Assembly: GCA_016463365.1 (NCBI GenBank)
Contig: JAEMRJ010000002.1
Coordinates: 42,975 to 66,819, forward strand
Reading direction: 5' to 3'
DNA from: Thermoleophilaceae bacterium
GTDB lineage: Bacteria; Actinomycetota; Thermoleophilia; Solirubrobacterales; JACPNS01
DNA length: 23,845 nucleotides
Numbering within the stretch: the stretch's first letter is position 1; each line of letters begins with the position of its first letter. A program made the translations under genes and the position numbers. Positions 1 to 10,482 of this stretch are shown here, piece by piece. The notes below the pieces were generated by a model that made no database searches, was not told the origin of the DNA, and saw only the letters and a list, made by a program, of their open reading frames with translations.

Positions 1-1014
1 CAGGACCTGTCCGCCGCCCCAGGCAGCGTTGGAGACGCCGGATGCGTAGCCTTGGGCGAGCCCGGCCGCGGCTGCCGTGTCGGCGATCAGCGTGATTGCC
101 GGTGTGAACGCAAGCCCGGCCGAGAACGCGCACAGAACGACGGCCGCGAAGACGAGCGAGATCGATGACATCGTCCCGACTCCGAGGATTCCGATCACCC
201 CGACCGCCATGCCGATCCGATAGGGCCGTGTCCGGCCGACGCGGTCACTGAAGCGACCGATCAGCGGCCCCAGAACGGTCTCGATGACTGATCCCGTCGC
301 GAAAGCGCCGGCGATCAACAACGCGCTGCCGCCGAGCTCATCAAGGCGAAGTGGCGCGACAACCACCAGGAGACCGAAGGCGAACGAAGGCGCCGCGAGA
401 ATCCACATCGCACTTGAAACGCCGGAGTCCCTTGCCGCTGCGAGTGCGTCCGAGGCGGGCTGCGGACTCTTCGCCCGAACTGCCGGGCTCGTGAGAGTCA
501 GGGCGATCAGTACGGCCGCCACGAGCGCCACGGCACCGAAGATCACCTCGAGGCCGACCTCGTATGCCAGCGCGCCGAGCGGCGCGCCGAGCAGTTCACC
601 AACTGTCGCCGCTGCGATCACTGTGCCCAGCAGCTGTCCGCGTCGCTCCTCAGGACCGGCGATCACGACCCAGCTCATCGCGCCGGCCCACATCAGCGCG
701 CCGCTTGCTCCCTGAAGAAAGCGCGAAAGATCAAGCAACCAGAGTGCGTCTGCGAACCCGAAGATCGGGCTGAACACGCCGATTCCGATCAGACCGCTGA
801 GGACTGCGCGACGCGGTCCGTGTCGTGCCGCATACCAGCCGCCCGGAAGGGCAAAGATCAGCGCGCCGGCCGCATAGGTCCCCGAGAGCATGCCTGCTGC
901 TGCCTCTGAGAGCGCGAACTCCCGCTTGAAGTCGGGAAGCAGCGGCGTCAGCGCGGCAAAGAATGCCGTGTCCAGGAAGACGACTGAGCAGCAGAGGAGC
1001 ATGAGCTTTCGCAC
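1..1014 (-). CDS. MFS transporter, C-terminus cut by window edge
   Basis: Reading the minus strand from a GTG at 1014 gives 338 uninterrupted residues that run off the window in frame. The chain alternates hydrophobic helices with short charged loops. An early loop after the second helix region has the MFS-like pattern GGWYAARHGPRRA. The chain then has FLQGASGALMWAGAMSW, a central hydrophilic stretch (about residues 145-165) dividing two six-helix halves, and a second-half loop GPLIGRFSDRVGRTRPYRIG that repeats the MFS loop motif. Family knowledge: a proton-coupled small-molecule exporter in the inner membrane. The substrate cannot be read. An in-frame stop lies directly before the GTG; an ATG at 1002 is the alternative start. 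It is divergent from the reductase at 1132, with a 117-bp shared upstream region. The last 60 or so residues are missing. Confidence 0.85.
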   Translation of the reverse strand, partial: MRKLMLLCCSVVFLDTAFFAALTPLLPDFKREFALSEAAAGMLSGTYAAGALIFALPGGWYAARHGPRRAVLSGLIGIGVFSPIFGFADALWLLDLSRFLQGASGALMWAGAMSWVVIAGPEERRGQLLGTVIAAATVGELLGAPLGALAYEVGLEVIFGAVALVAAVLIALTLTSPAVRAKSPQPASDALAAARDSGVSSAMWILAAPSFAFGLLVVVAPLRLDELGGSALLIAGAFATGSVIETVLGPLIGRFSDRVGRTRPYRIGMAVGVIGILGVGTMSSISLVFAAVVLCAFSAGLAFTPAITLIADTAAAAGLAQGYASGVSNAAWGGGQVL

Positions 1015-1131
1015 GGCTCAATAGTGCCGCATATCACTCACGGCCCTCCGCGAGTACTGCAAACTGGGGGGGGTAGGCAATTGATCGCGACTAAAGCCAT
1101 CGGCTCTGGTCATCGATGGGTTAGGAACTCC

Positions 1132-2235
1132 ATGGCAGTCAGCTCCATTCTCAACACTCCCCGAAGAGTCACCCGTGGGCTGCTCGATTCACATTTCGTC
1201 GAGTCGCTGGTGACGCCAAACCCCGTCGAGCGCTACATCGGCATGATCGACCCGGTCTGGTCGCGTCGCGATGTGCGCGCAAAGGTCATTGACGTGGTAC
1301 GCCAGACCCCGCGGAGCGCCACGATCACGCTCCGCCCGAACTCCAACTGGACCGGTTTCGAGCCCGGCCAGCACGTGGGCGTGACCGTCGAGATCGACGG
1401 GCGTCTCACGACGCGTTTCTACTCACCGGCCAACGCCTCATCCTCGGAGCTGCTTGAGCTGACAGTCACCAGGCATCCGGACGGCAAGGTCTCTGAGTTC
1501 CTGGTGGACAACGCCGCGCCCGGCCTTGTCGTCGGGCTCTCGCCCCCGGAGGGCGAGTTCCTCCTGCCATCCAAACGCCCGGATCAGCTGCTTCTGATCA
1601 GTGGTGGCAGTGGCATCACGCCAGTGATGTCGATGCTGCGAACGCTCTGCGCTGAAGGCCACGATCGGCCCGTCACATTCCTCCATTTTTCGCGCACGAA
1701 AGAGGACATCATCTACGCGGAAGAATTGAGCGGGATCGCGGAGTCACACCCGAACGTCAGCATCGTGACGGTGCCGACCCGTGAAGGCGAGAGGCGAGAA
1801 CACCTCACCGCTCGCAGACTGAAGTCAGCTTGCCCCGATCACCGCAGCGCCGAGACCTACGTCTGCGGCCCAGGCGCGCTGGTCGAGGCAGCAGAAAAGC
1901 TCTGGAGCAAAGACAAGAACGAGGACAGGCTCCACGTTGAGCTGTTCAAGCTTCCCGAGCCCAAGGTGTTCACAGAGGATGCGACCGGAACGGTCACCTT
2001 CACGCGTAGCGGCATTTCTGTGGACAACGACGGACGCTCACTGCTTCTACAGGCTGAAGCAGGGAATCTCTCTCCGCAGAACGGATGCCGTATGGGCATC
2101 TGCCACACCTGTGTCTGCCGCGTCGAGAGCGGCACCGTTCGCCATGTACGGACAGGCGAAGTCAAGAACCTGAACAACGAGCTCGTCCAGATCTGCGTGA
2201 ACGCGCCGGTCGGCGACTTTGCCATCGATCTCTAG
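1132..2235 (+). CDS. Ferredoxin reductase-like flavoprotein with C-terminal 2Fe-2S domain (Rv3230c-like)
   Basis: The 367-residue protein has three modules. The first is an FAD domain with the RxYS-type motif RFYS at residues 95-98. The second is an NAD(P)H domain with GGSGITP at 158-164 and CGPG at 245-248. The third is a plant-type [2Fe-2S] domain with cysteines at 319, 324, 327 and 355 (C-x4-C-x2-C...C). Electrons would pass from NAD(P)H through FAD and the cluster to an acceptor. The acceptor is very likely the desaturase that starts 19 bp downstream, the arrangement known for M. tuberculosis Rv3230c and DesA3. The start is ATG 1132 because AGGA lies at 1123-1126, 5 bp upstream, and the FNR-type sequence begins there. 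An in-frame upstream extension to 1024 has no family-like sequence. Confidence 0.9.
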   Translation: MAVSSILNTPRRVTRGLLDSHFVESLVTPNPVERYIGMIDPVWSRRDVRAKVIDVVRQTPRSATITLRPNSNWTGFEPGQHVGVTVEIDGRLTTRFYSPANASSSELLELTVTRHPDGKVSEFLVDNAAPGLVVGLSPPEGEFLLPSKRPDQLLLISGGSGITPVMSMLRTLCAEGHDRPVTFLHFSRTKEDIIYAEELSGIAESHPNVSIVTVPTREGERREHLTARRLKSACPDHRSAETYVCGPGALVEAAEKLWSKDKNEDRLHVELFKLPEPKVFTEDATGTVTFTRSGISVDNDGRSLLLQAEAGNLSPQNGCRMGICHTCVCRVESGTVRHVRTGEVKNLNNELVQICVNAPVGDFAIDL

Positions 2236-2254
2236 ACAAAGAGGACCATCGACA

Positions 2255-3343
2255 ATGCCCAAAACCGCAACCAAGCAGACCGGCTCAGAAGTCGGGTCCG
2301 AACTCGGACTCACCCCAGAACAACTGGAACTTTTTGGAGAGGAGCTGGACGCGCTGCGCGAACGCGTGCTCAACGATCTCGGCCAGCGCGACGCTGACTA
2401 CATCAACAACATCCTCAGTGCGCAGCGCGGCTTTGAGGTCGCGGGCCGCGGCCTGCTTTTCCTCAGCTTCATACCGCCCGCGTGGATCGCGGGAACGATC
2501 TCCTTGTCGATCTCGAAGATTCTCGACAACATGGAAATCGGCCACAACGTGATGCACGGGCAGTACGACTGGACCCAGGACCCGCGCCTGGACAGCACGC
2601 AGTTCGAATGGGACTCCGCCTCGCCGTCTGAAAACTGGAAGGACTCCCACAACTACCAGCACCACACCCACACAAACATCGTCGGCCTGGACCGAGATGT
2701 CGGTTACGGGATCCTGCGTATGTCTGAGGATCAGCCCTGGCACCCGTACTACCTCGGAAATCTGCTCTACGCGACGCTCCTGATGACATTCTTCGAGTAC
2801 GGCGTGGCGCTGCACGATCTTCAGGTCGAGCGAATTGTCAGTGGAGAGATCTCATTCTCTGACCGGCGTGCAGAGTTCGACAAGATCTGGACCAAAGTAC
2901 GTCGCCAGGCAGTCAGGGATTACCTGTTGTTCCCGCTGCTTGCCGGACCGATGGCGCCGGCCGTGTTTGCCGGAAACTTCACGGCAAACATCGCGCGCAA
3001 TGTCTGGGCCTTCATGATCATCTTCTGCGGCCATTTCCCCGAAGGGGTGGAGGAGTTCACCGTTGAAGAGACCCAGAATGAGACTCGCGGCCAGTGGTAC
3101 TACCGCCAGATCCTCGGATCGGCAAACCTCACCGGCGGACGGCTCTTCCACATCATGAGCGGAAATCTCAGTCACCAGATCGAGCACCACCTGTTTCCAG
3201 ACATCCCGGCGCACCGCTACGCCGAGATGGCTGTCGATGTGCGCGAGGCCTGCGCCCGCTTCGGGATCCCGTACAACACCGGGCCCCTGCCCCGGCAGTT
3301 CGCCAGCGTCGTGAAGAAAATCGCGCGACTTTCATTGCCATAG
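2255..3343 (+). CDS. Membrane acyl desaturase (DesA3-like)
   Basis: The 362-residue membrane fatty-acid desaturase has the expected histidine boxes: HNVMH at residues 97-101, HNYQHH at 132-137, and HQIEHH at 307-312, plus a further histidine at 260 (GHFPEG). These residues bind the di-iron centre that inserts a double bond into an acyl chain with O2 and two electrons. Hydrophobic segments near 67-82, 170-185 and 230-262 would anchor it in the membrane with the boxes facing the cytoplasm. Electrons most likely come from the reductase just upstream, and the short gap implies one transcript. The start is ATG 2255, preceded by AAAGAGGA at 2238-2245. An in-frame extension to 2219 overlaps the reductase and is not needed. 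The likely substrate is a long-chain acyl-CoA by analogy with DesA3; that part is inference. Confidence 0.92.
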   Translation: MPKTATKQTGSEVGSELGLTPEQLELFGEELDALRERVLNDLGQRDADYINNILSAQRGFEVAGRGLLFLSFIPPAWIAGTISLSISKILDNMEIGHNVMHGQYDWTQDPRLDSTQFEWDSASPSENWKDSHNYQHHTHTNIVGLDRDVGYGILRMSEDQPWHPYYLGNLLYATLLMTFFEYGVALHDLQVERIVSGEISFSDRRAEFDKIWTKVRRQAVRDYLLFPLLAGPMAPAVFAGNFTANIARNVWAFMIIFCGHFPEGVEEFTVEETQNETRGQWYYRQILGSANLTGGRLFHIMSGNLSHQIEHHLFPDIPAHRYAEMAVDVREACARFGIPYNTGPLPRQFASVVKKIARLSLP

Positions 3344-3371
3344 TTTTTGAACAGTCGCGCTTTGCGTAAGA

Positions 3372-4169
3372 ATGCGCGCGCAGATGTCCACCGATCCATC
3401 GCCACAACTGGTCCGAGCAATCGCCGCACGCCTGCGCGCGTCCGGAAGCGTTTTCGCTGAGGACGAGGCACGGATGCTGATCAAGGAGGCCGCCGACAAC
3501 AAGGCCCTCGCCGAGATGATCGAGCGCCGCAGTGCGGGGGAGCCCCTGCAGCAGATCCTCGGTTGGGCCATGTTCGGCGGGCAGCGTGTGACGATCGCGC
3601 CCGGCGTGTTCGTCCCACGGCGGCGAACGGAGTTTCTCTTTCTTCAGGCGTCCAGATACACCGAGCGCGGTGACGTGGTGCTGGACATGTGCTGCGGCGC
3701 CGGCGCGATCGCGATGGCTCTGAGCGCAGTCAAGCGCAAGGTCGAGCTGCACTGCACCGACATCGATCCCGTCGCGATCGAATGCGCTGACAAGAACCTC
3801 GAAGGCACCGGGGCGATGACGTATGTGGGCGACCTCTTCGAGCCGCTCCCGGTCGTGCTCCGCGGGCGCGTGAATGTACTGGTCGCAAATGCGCCCTACG
3901 TTCCGACTGCGGCGATCGAGCAGATGCCGGCCGAGGCGCGCGAGCACGAAGCCCGAGCGACGCTTGACGGCGGCGACGACGGACTCGATTTCCATCGCCG
4001 GATCGCCGAGCAGGCACCCGGTTGGATCAAACGCAACGGCTGCCTGCTGCTTGAGACGAGCGACAGCCAGGCAGCCGAAACGATTGCCATCTGCGAGGCA
4101 AATGAACTGAAGCCCGAGCTGGTCACCTCGGAGGAGTTCGAAGCGAACGTCGTGATCGCCTGGCGCTAA
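3372..4169 (+). CDS. PrmC/HemK-related glutamine-N5 methyltransferase-like protein
   Basis: The 265-residue protein has a small N-terminal helical domain (about 1-75, with the PrmC-like stretch GEPLQQILGWAMFGG). A SAM-binding Rossmann domain follows, with motif I DMCCGAGAI at 105-113 and an acidic TDID at 129-132. PVFVPRRRTEFL-like sequence at 78-90 matches the VPRPxTE signature of PrmC. The catalytic NPPY is replaced by NAPY at 173-176. True PrmC methylates the GGQ glutamine of release factors. This sequence looks like the actinobacterial PrmC-related group whose substrate is unknown. ATG 3384 is an alternative start; neither has a clear ribosome binding site. The gene ends with a 4-bp convergent overlap (CTAA) with the DUF2855 gene. 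Confidence 0.82.
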   Translation: MRAQMSTDPSPQLVRAIAARLRASGSVFAEDEARMLIKEAADNKALAEMIERRSAGEPLQQILGWAMFGGQRVTIAPGVFVPRRRTEFLFLQASRYTERGDVVLDMCCGAGAIAMALSAVKRKVELHCTDIDPVAIECADKNLEGTGAMTYVGDLFEPLPVVLRGRVNVLVANAPYVPTAAIEQMPAEAREHEARATLDGGDDGLDFHRRIAEQAPGWIKRNGCLLLETSDSQAAETIAICEANELKPELVTSEEFEANVVIAWR

Positions 4170-5260
4170 GGCAGGTTGTCGGTCTCGGTGAACGAGAGGA
4201 TGTGCCCGACATCAGGGCTGCTCTCGCCGCCTAGCACCGACTGGTAGGCCGCAGTGATCCGATCTGTGCCGATGTGTTCCTCGAATTCGAGCCAGCCCTC
4301 GGTGGTCGGCGCAAAGCTTTCCCACGCCTGTTCGCTCCGCTCGAAGAACTCACTCGAGCCCCAGTCCTCGCGCCGCTTCTCGATCCAGCTGGGGAGGAAG
4401 AAGAACTCCGCACCAGGTCCCAGTGCGGGCATGTGGTCTTCGCGCTCCTGCCAGTGGGTGACCCCGACAATGACTGTGCGCAGGAGCCGATCGCCCGCGA
4501 ATGCAGAGACTGCGTCAAGAATCTCATCGTTGCCGGCGAAGTCGATCACCAGCAGGGGGGAGTCCCCGATCGGAGCAAGGTCGTCGTAAGCGACTACGCG
4601 GTCGTAGTAGCCGGTCTTCTCGCAGAACTCGACGTTGCCCGGTGAAGTCAGGCCAACTACTTCAAGCTTGCTCGCGGACTGTTTCAGGCAGAAGGCCGAT
4701 GCGAGCGCGGTCTTGCTCGACGCGCTCGTGAGCACCACGGTGGATGCGCCGAACGCGGCATTTTCGGCGACGAAATCAGCTACGCCGAAAGAAGTCGTGA
4801 AAAGCGGCCGCCAGAGCGACTGTTGATCTTCGGTCGACGATCCGGGAACGCTTTCACTGTCCACGCGGATGTAACGCTGATAGACCTCAGGAAGCTCCGC
4901 ACGATGGGCGGCTCCGTCGGCGAGCCCGTCGGCCGTGACGTGGCGCGGGGTGATCATCAGATGGGTCGAGAGCGGGTAGTAGCCGAAGAAGCGTTCGCCG
5001 ACCTCGACATCGGGGCAGAGCGACTCGACGACGCTCGCGTGTCCCCAGACCGGGATCGAACCGAAACCTTCGGCGGCCGGGAAAAACTTCCAATAGCCCA
5101 TCGCATCGCCGAAAACCGCGTAGGTGACGTTGTTGGCACTCAGCCCGAAGCGCTCGACTTCAAGCAGAACGTCGCCGGCGCCGATCGTTGGGAAGGATCG
5201 CTCAGCGATCGTGACCTGTGAGATGTCGTCTCGATCGACGAGGATGTCTGTGACTGGCAT
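4166..5260 (-). CDS. DUF2855 family protein
   Basis: The 364-residue protein resembles DUF2855. Characteristic stretches are GLSANNVTYAVFGDAMGYWKFFP near residues 37-59, followed by GSIPVWGHASVV, then FTTSFGVADF and LTSASSKTALASAF around 155-185. The fold looks like a medium-chain dehydrogenase: an N-terminal GroES-like half and a nucleotide-binding-like half, without an obvious zinc site. No reaction is established. ATG 5260 (MPVTDILVD) is preferred because it matches where the family sequence begins. The frame stays open to 5317, but that longer form would overlap the divergent HXXEE gene. It converges on the methyltransferase gene, sharing 4 bp. Confidence 0.8.
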   Translation of the reverse strand: MPVTDILVDRDDISQVTIAERSFPTIGAGDVLLEVERFGLSANNVTYAVFGDAMGYWKFFPAAEGFGSIPVWGHASVVESLCPDVEVGERFFGYYPLSTHLMITPRHVTADGLADGAAHRAELPEVYQRYIRVDSESVPGSSTEDQQSLWRPLFTTSFGVADFVAENAAFGASTVVLTSASSKTALASAFCLKQSASKLEVVGLTSPGNVEFCEKTGYYDRVVAYDDLAPIGDSPLLVIDFAGNDEILDAVSAFAGDRLLRTVIVGVTHWQEREDHMPALGPGAEFFFLPSWIEKRREDWGSSEFFERSEQAWESFAPTTEGWLEFEEHIGTDRITAAYQSVLGGESSPDVGHILSFTETDNLP

Positions 5261-5290
5261 GGGAGCAACTCTATTGAAAGCAGTGACGGC

Positions 5291-5848
5291 GTGTTGGTGA
5301 AGCGTTTTGAGACTCATGGACGATGGCCGCTGATCGGAGCAGCCGCCCTTGGCCCGGTCACTGCCTACGCGCTGTCAGAGAAGCGGGCAAGGCCATTGGC
5401 GGCGCTGCTCTGGCACCAGACGGAGGAGTGGGTCTGGCCCGGCGGATTCCTGCCATGGATAAATCGGGAAGTGCTGTTGAGCGCGGACGACGAGTTCCCG
5501 ATCGACCGCCGAACGGGGTTTGCGATCAACGTCGGATTCGGTTGGGGTCTGAGCATCCTTGCGGCAGCGGCTCCCAGCGCGCCTGTACCGGCCGCTGCGC
5601 TCTACGTGAGCCACCTTGGCAACGCCGGGCTACATGTCGGCTGGGCGCTGAAGCATCGGCGACGGGATCCGGGACTGATCACTGCAGTTGCGACGCTGCT
5701 TCCGACTGCCGTGACCGGACTGCGTGATCTGAAGCGGGATGAGACTGTCTCACGCCGTCAGCTGGCCGCGGGCATCGCGGCTGGCGCGGTCATCGCACTC
5801 GGCCTGGCGCCCTTGATGAAGCGACGCGTTCGGCGCGGCCCCACGTGA
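5291..5848 (+). CDS. HXXEE domain membrane protein
   Basis: The 185-residue protein starts with GTG. It carries the HXXEE signature as HQTEEW (His42, Glu45, Glu46) after a first hydrophobic stretch, then histidines 108 and 115 in SHLGNAGLHVGW. Hydrophobic segments lie near 14-28, 78-96, 100-118, 128-142 and 158-176, so it is an integral membrane protein. Conserved H/E residues near the membrane suggest metal binding, but no function is established for the family. It is divergent from the DUF2855 gene, with only about 30 bp between starts. It converges on the next gene so tightly that the two stop codons abut as TGATCA (5846-5851). Confidence 0.75.
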   Translation: MLVKRFETHGRWPLIGAAALGPVTAYALSEKRARPLAALLWHQTEEWVWPGGFLPWINREVLLSADDEFPIDRRTGFAINVGFGWGLSILAAAAPSAPVPAAALYVSHLGNAGLHVGWALKHRRRDPGLITAVATLLPTAVTGLRDLKRDETVSRRQLAAGIAAGAVIALGLAPLMKRRVRRGPT

Positions 5849-6973
5849 TCACCCCAGCGCGAGCTCTTCCTCATAGAACACATGCGGCTCGCCGTTGCGG
5901 CGCCGGAATGCCGCGATGTCGGCCATCATGTTCGGCACCGTCGAATCGGTGACTGCGTCCGGCGGGACGATGTCCCCGAGTTCGATCCGGTTCTCGGCCC
6001 GGCCTTTGCCGAACCGGGTGTAGACCGGGATCAGCCCGCAGCCCATTTCGTTCACCAGATGCAAGGTCGCCGGCTCGATGCTCTTGGTTATGAGCTTGCC
6101 TTCGTGCTCGCCCGTCCCGGGCCGGTCCGGCGTGCCGCCGGGAGAGATCGACCACAGCGTCCGCAGGCCCTTTGGGTGGTCGGTGGGGGCCCTGGCCACG
6201 GCGATCGACTCTGCTCTAAGTCTCGCGTTGTAGCTGCTCCTGAAGTCCTGAGGAATCCCGGACTCGATCATCTCCTTGTTGATCGGGAACGAAAGGTGGG
6301 GGTTCACGATCAACCGTTGCAGTCGAATGAATGTCAGCCTCGGGCGCAGCCGGGGGCGACCGATCACGATCGGCGCAAGTCCCCGGGTTGCGACACCGTG
6401 TGACACGCGGATCATTGCTTCGAGGTTCTGCTGAAAGCTTCCAGCTGAATCGGCCCTTGCGAGGCCCATGCTCGCTGACAACAGCGCGAGGGCCGCCTGA
6501 AGATCAATGTCATGGCCGTTGATCAGGGCGACGGGGAAATTGGGGAGCGTCGCCATGAAATCGCCTGCTCTGGCGCTGAACGGTGCGGCAAACAGCTTGT
6601 CGATTTCGCGACCGTTCATGTGGTGGGAGCTTCCGAGCACGGCCTTGCCCAGCGGAGCGCTCAGGCGGTTCGGCTTCGCCTCCCACCAGGTCCGGTCGTA
6701 ATCGCATACCGGATCGTTCGAGTCGTAATCTGCGGAGTAGGCGAATCGCTTCAGACCCGAACGGTCCAGATAGCGATCTGTGAAGTCGCGCGCCAGGATC
6801 TGGTGAGCGAGCGAGACCTCGAACGGTTCTTGACTGTCGTTGCGGCCTTGGGGACTGGAGGTCAAGAATGCCTTTCGGTGAAGCTGGGGGAAGAGCGATA
6901 TCCATAGATACGCGCCGGGACCCACTCCGATACATCCTTGAGCACGGGTGCTCGACAACGGATGATTCGGCAT
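5849..6973 (-). CDS. Unrecognised protein, weak acyltransferase-like features
   Basis: This is a 374-residue product if read from ATG 6973. I do not recognise the family. The C-terminal half looks like a genuine globular protein. It contains NGHDID (HxxxD-like) around residue 178 and SISPGGTPDRPG near 280, which sits where FPEGTR lies in PlsC-type acyltransferases. It is followed by IEPATLHLVNEMGCGLIPVYTRF, similar in shape to the block after that motif. This is only a resemblance; the key Glu and Arg of FPEGTR are missing. The N-terminus is uncertain: the frame is open to 7339, but that part is antisense to katG. ATG 6973 has AGGAG touching it, and ATG 7075 is another option. It is divergent from katG. 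Confidence 0.55.
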   Translation of the reverse strand: MPNHPLSSTRAQGCIGVGPGAYLWISLFPQLHRKAFLTSSPQGRNDSQEPFEVSLAHQILARDFTDRYLDRSGLKRFAYSADYDSNDPVCDYDRTWWEAKPNRLSAPLGKAVLGSSHHMNGREIDKLFAAPFSARAGDFMATLPNFPVALINGHDIDLQAALALLSASMGLARADSAGSFQQNLEAMIRVSHGVATRGLAPIVIGRPRLRPRLTFIRLQRLIVNPHLSFPINKEMIESGIPQDFRSSYNARLRAESIAVARAPTDHPKGLRTLWSISPGGTPDRPGTGEHEGKLITKSIEPATLHLVNEMGCGLIPVYTRFGKGRAENRIELGDIVPPDAVTDSTVPNMMADIAAFRRRNGEPHVFYEEELALG

Positions 6974-7034
6974 CTCCTGACCGCGGGAAACAGACGGCCG
7001 AACTGAGTCTGCGCCGACTATGATCGCGTTCCAA

Positions 7035-7055
7035 CTGCGTGACTCCGTCACGCAG
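7035..7055. promoter_or_regulatory. Perfect 9-bp inverted repeat between katG and its divergent neighbour
   Basis: CTGCGTGAC-N3-GTCACGCAG is a perfect 9+9 inverted repeat, about 110 bp before the katG start and 60 bp before the preferred start of the minus-strand gene. It could be an operator for a dimeric regulator or a 5' leader hairpin. It would fall inside the minus-strand gene if that gene really started at 7075. Confidence 0.45.
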
Positions 7056-7106
7056 CGCAAAGCGCGCGTCGCCATCGCGACCAACTCGCTTCCGTTGAGG
7101 CCGTGA

Positions 7107-9398
<2,292 letters not shown>

Positions 9399-9409
9399 GC
9401 GCTCGTCTG

Positions 9410-10237
9410 ATGAAAATCGATGCCTGGGTGCAACATCCGACCCTGCGCTTCATGGGACACGAGATGTTCGATTCTTTGAAGCGCTGGGCCGGGGACGCCT
9501 CAGAGCCGCAGGAGTTCCCGATCTCGGTGACCGTCGCCGCGATGGACGCCGCCGGCATCGACAAGGCGTTGCTCACCGCCTGGCACGGTCCGTCTGCAGG
9601 GGCGATGATCTCCAACCAGGAGGTCGCCGACTGGATTTCCGAGTATCCCGATCGTTTTGCCGGGATGGCAGCGGTCAACCTCTCCAGGCCGATGGAAGCA
9701 GTGAGAGAACTCAGAAGGTGCGTGACTGAGCTTGGGTTTGTCGGCCTGCGCATGCTTCCGTGGCTGTGGGAGGTACCGCCGACCGATCGGCGCTTCTATC
9801 CGTTGTATGCAGAGTGCGTGGAGCTGGGTGTGCCGTTCTGCACCCAGGTTGGTCATACCGGCCCGCTGCGGCCCTCAGAGACCGGCAGACCGATCCCGTA
9901 CATCGATCAGATCGCGATCGACTTTCCGGAACTGACGATCGTCTGTGGTCACGTGGGGTACCCCTGGACCGAAGAGATGATCGCCGTCTGCCGCAAACAT
10001 GAGAACGTCTACATCGACACCTCGGCCTACACAACCAGGCGGCTTCCGCTCGAGCTCGTCACGTTCATGCGCACCGGCACCGGCGGCAGAAAAGTGCTCT
10101 TCGGCAGCAATTTCCCGATGATCTCCCCGGCCGCGGCGCTCGACGGGATCGACGAGCTTGGACTTGAGGAGTCGACGCTGGACCGATACCTCGGCAGCAC
10201 CGCCGAAGCGGTTTTTTCCCTCGGGGACGCCAGCTGA
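9410..10237 (+). CDS. Amidohydrolase-2 family protein with altered metal site
   Basis: The 275-residue TIM-barrel protein resembles the Amidohydro_2 family. It has strand-end motifs FVGLRMLPW near 105-113, CTQVGHTGP near 143-151, CGHVGYPW near 181-188, and FGSNFPM near 231-237. The usual N-terminal metal-binding HxH is not seen; the start reads MKIDAWVQHP. The usual FGSDxP aspartate is replaced by asparagine. The barrel is therefore present, but standard divalent-metal hydrolysis is doubtful. The start ATG 9410 gives the expected N-terminal strand. It follows katG by 11 bp and its stop shares one base with the next start (TGATG), so translation is probably coupled. Confidence 0.8.
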   Translation: MKIDAWVQHPTLRFMGHEMFDSLKRWAGDASEPQEFPISVTVAAMDAAGIDKALLTAWHGPSAGAMISNQEVADWISEYPDRFAGMAAVNLSRPMEAVRELRRCVTELGFVGLRMLPWLWEVPPTDRRFYPLYAECVELGVPFCTQVGHTGPLRPSETGRPIPYIDQIAIDFPELTIVCGHVGYPWTEEMIAVCRKHENVYIDTSAYTTRRLPLELVTFMRTGTGGRKVLFGSNFPMISPAAALDGIDELGLEESTLDRYLGSTAEAVFSLGDAS

Positions 10238-10482
10238 TGGGCACCAGCCGCGACCTCTACAAGGAGTCGGAACAGATTGCGGAGGCCCTCGTGCAGCTCG
10301 GCGAACCGGATGCCGCAGCGCGGATTCGGGACGTGATCGCAGGGGGGTCGACTTCTTCGGAAATTCTCTTCGGTCTGCGATCTGAGTTTGACCGCCTGCT
10401 CAAGAGCGAAGACCTGGGCGACCAACACCTGAGATCCTTGGTCAAGGACGTGCGATCAGAGGTCAGTCGAGCCCTGAGGTGA
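10237..10482 (+). CDS. Small hypothetical protein
   Basis: The 81-residue, charged, probably all-helical protein is not recognised. Its ATG overlaps the amidohydrolase stop by one base (TGATG), so it is very likely translated with that gene. It has no signal peptide, membrane segment or cysteine. Its last 27 bp overlap the end of the convergent ferric-reductase-like gene. Confidence 0.6.
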   Translation: MGTSRDLYKESEQIAEALVQLGEPDAAARIRDVIAGGSTSSEILFGLRSEFDRLLKSEDLGDQHLRSLVKDVRSEVSRALR

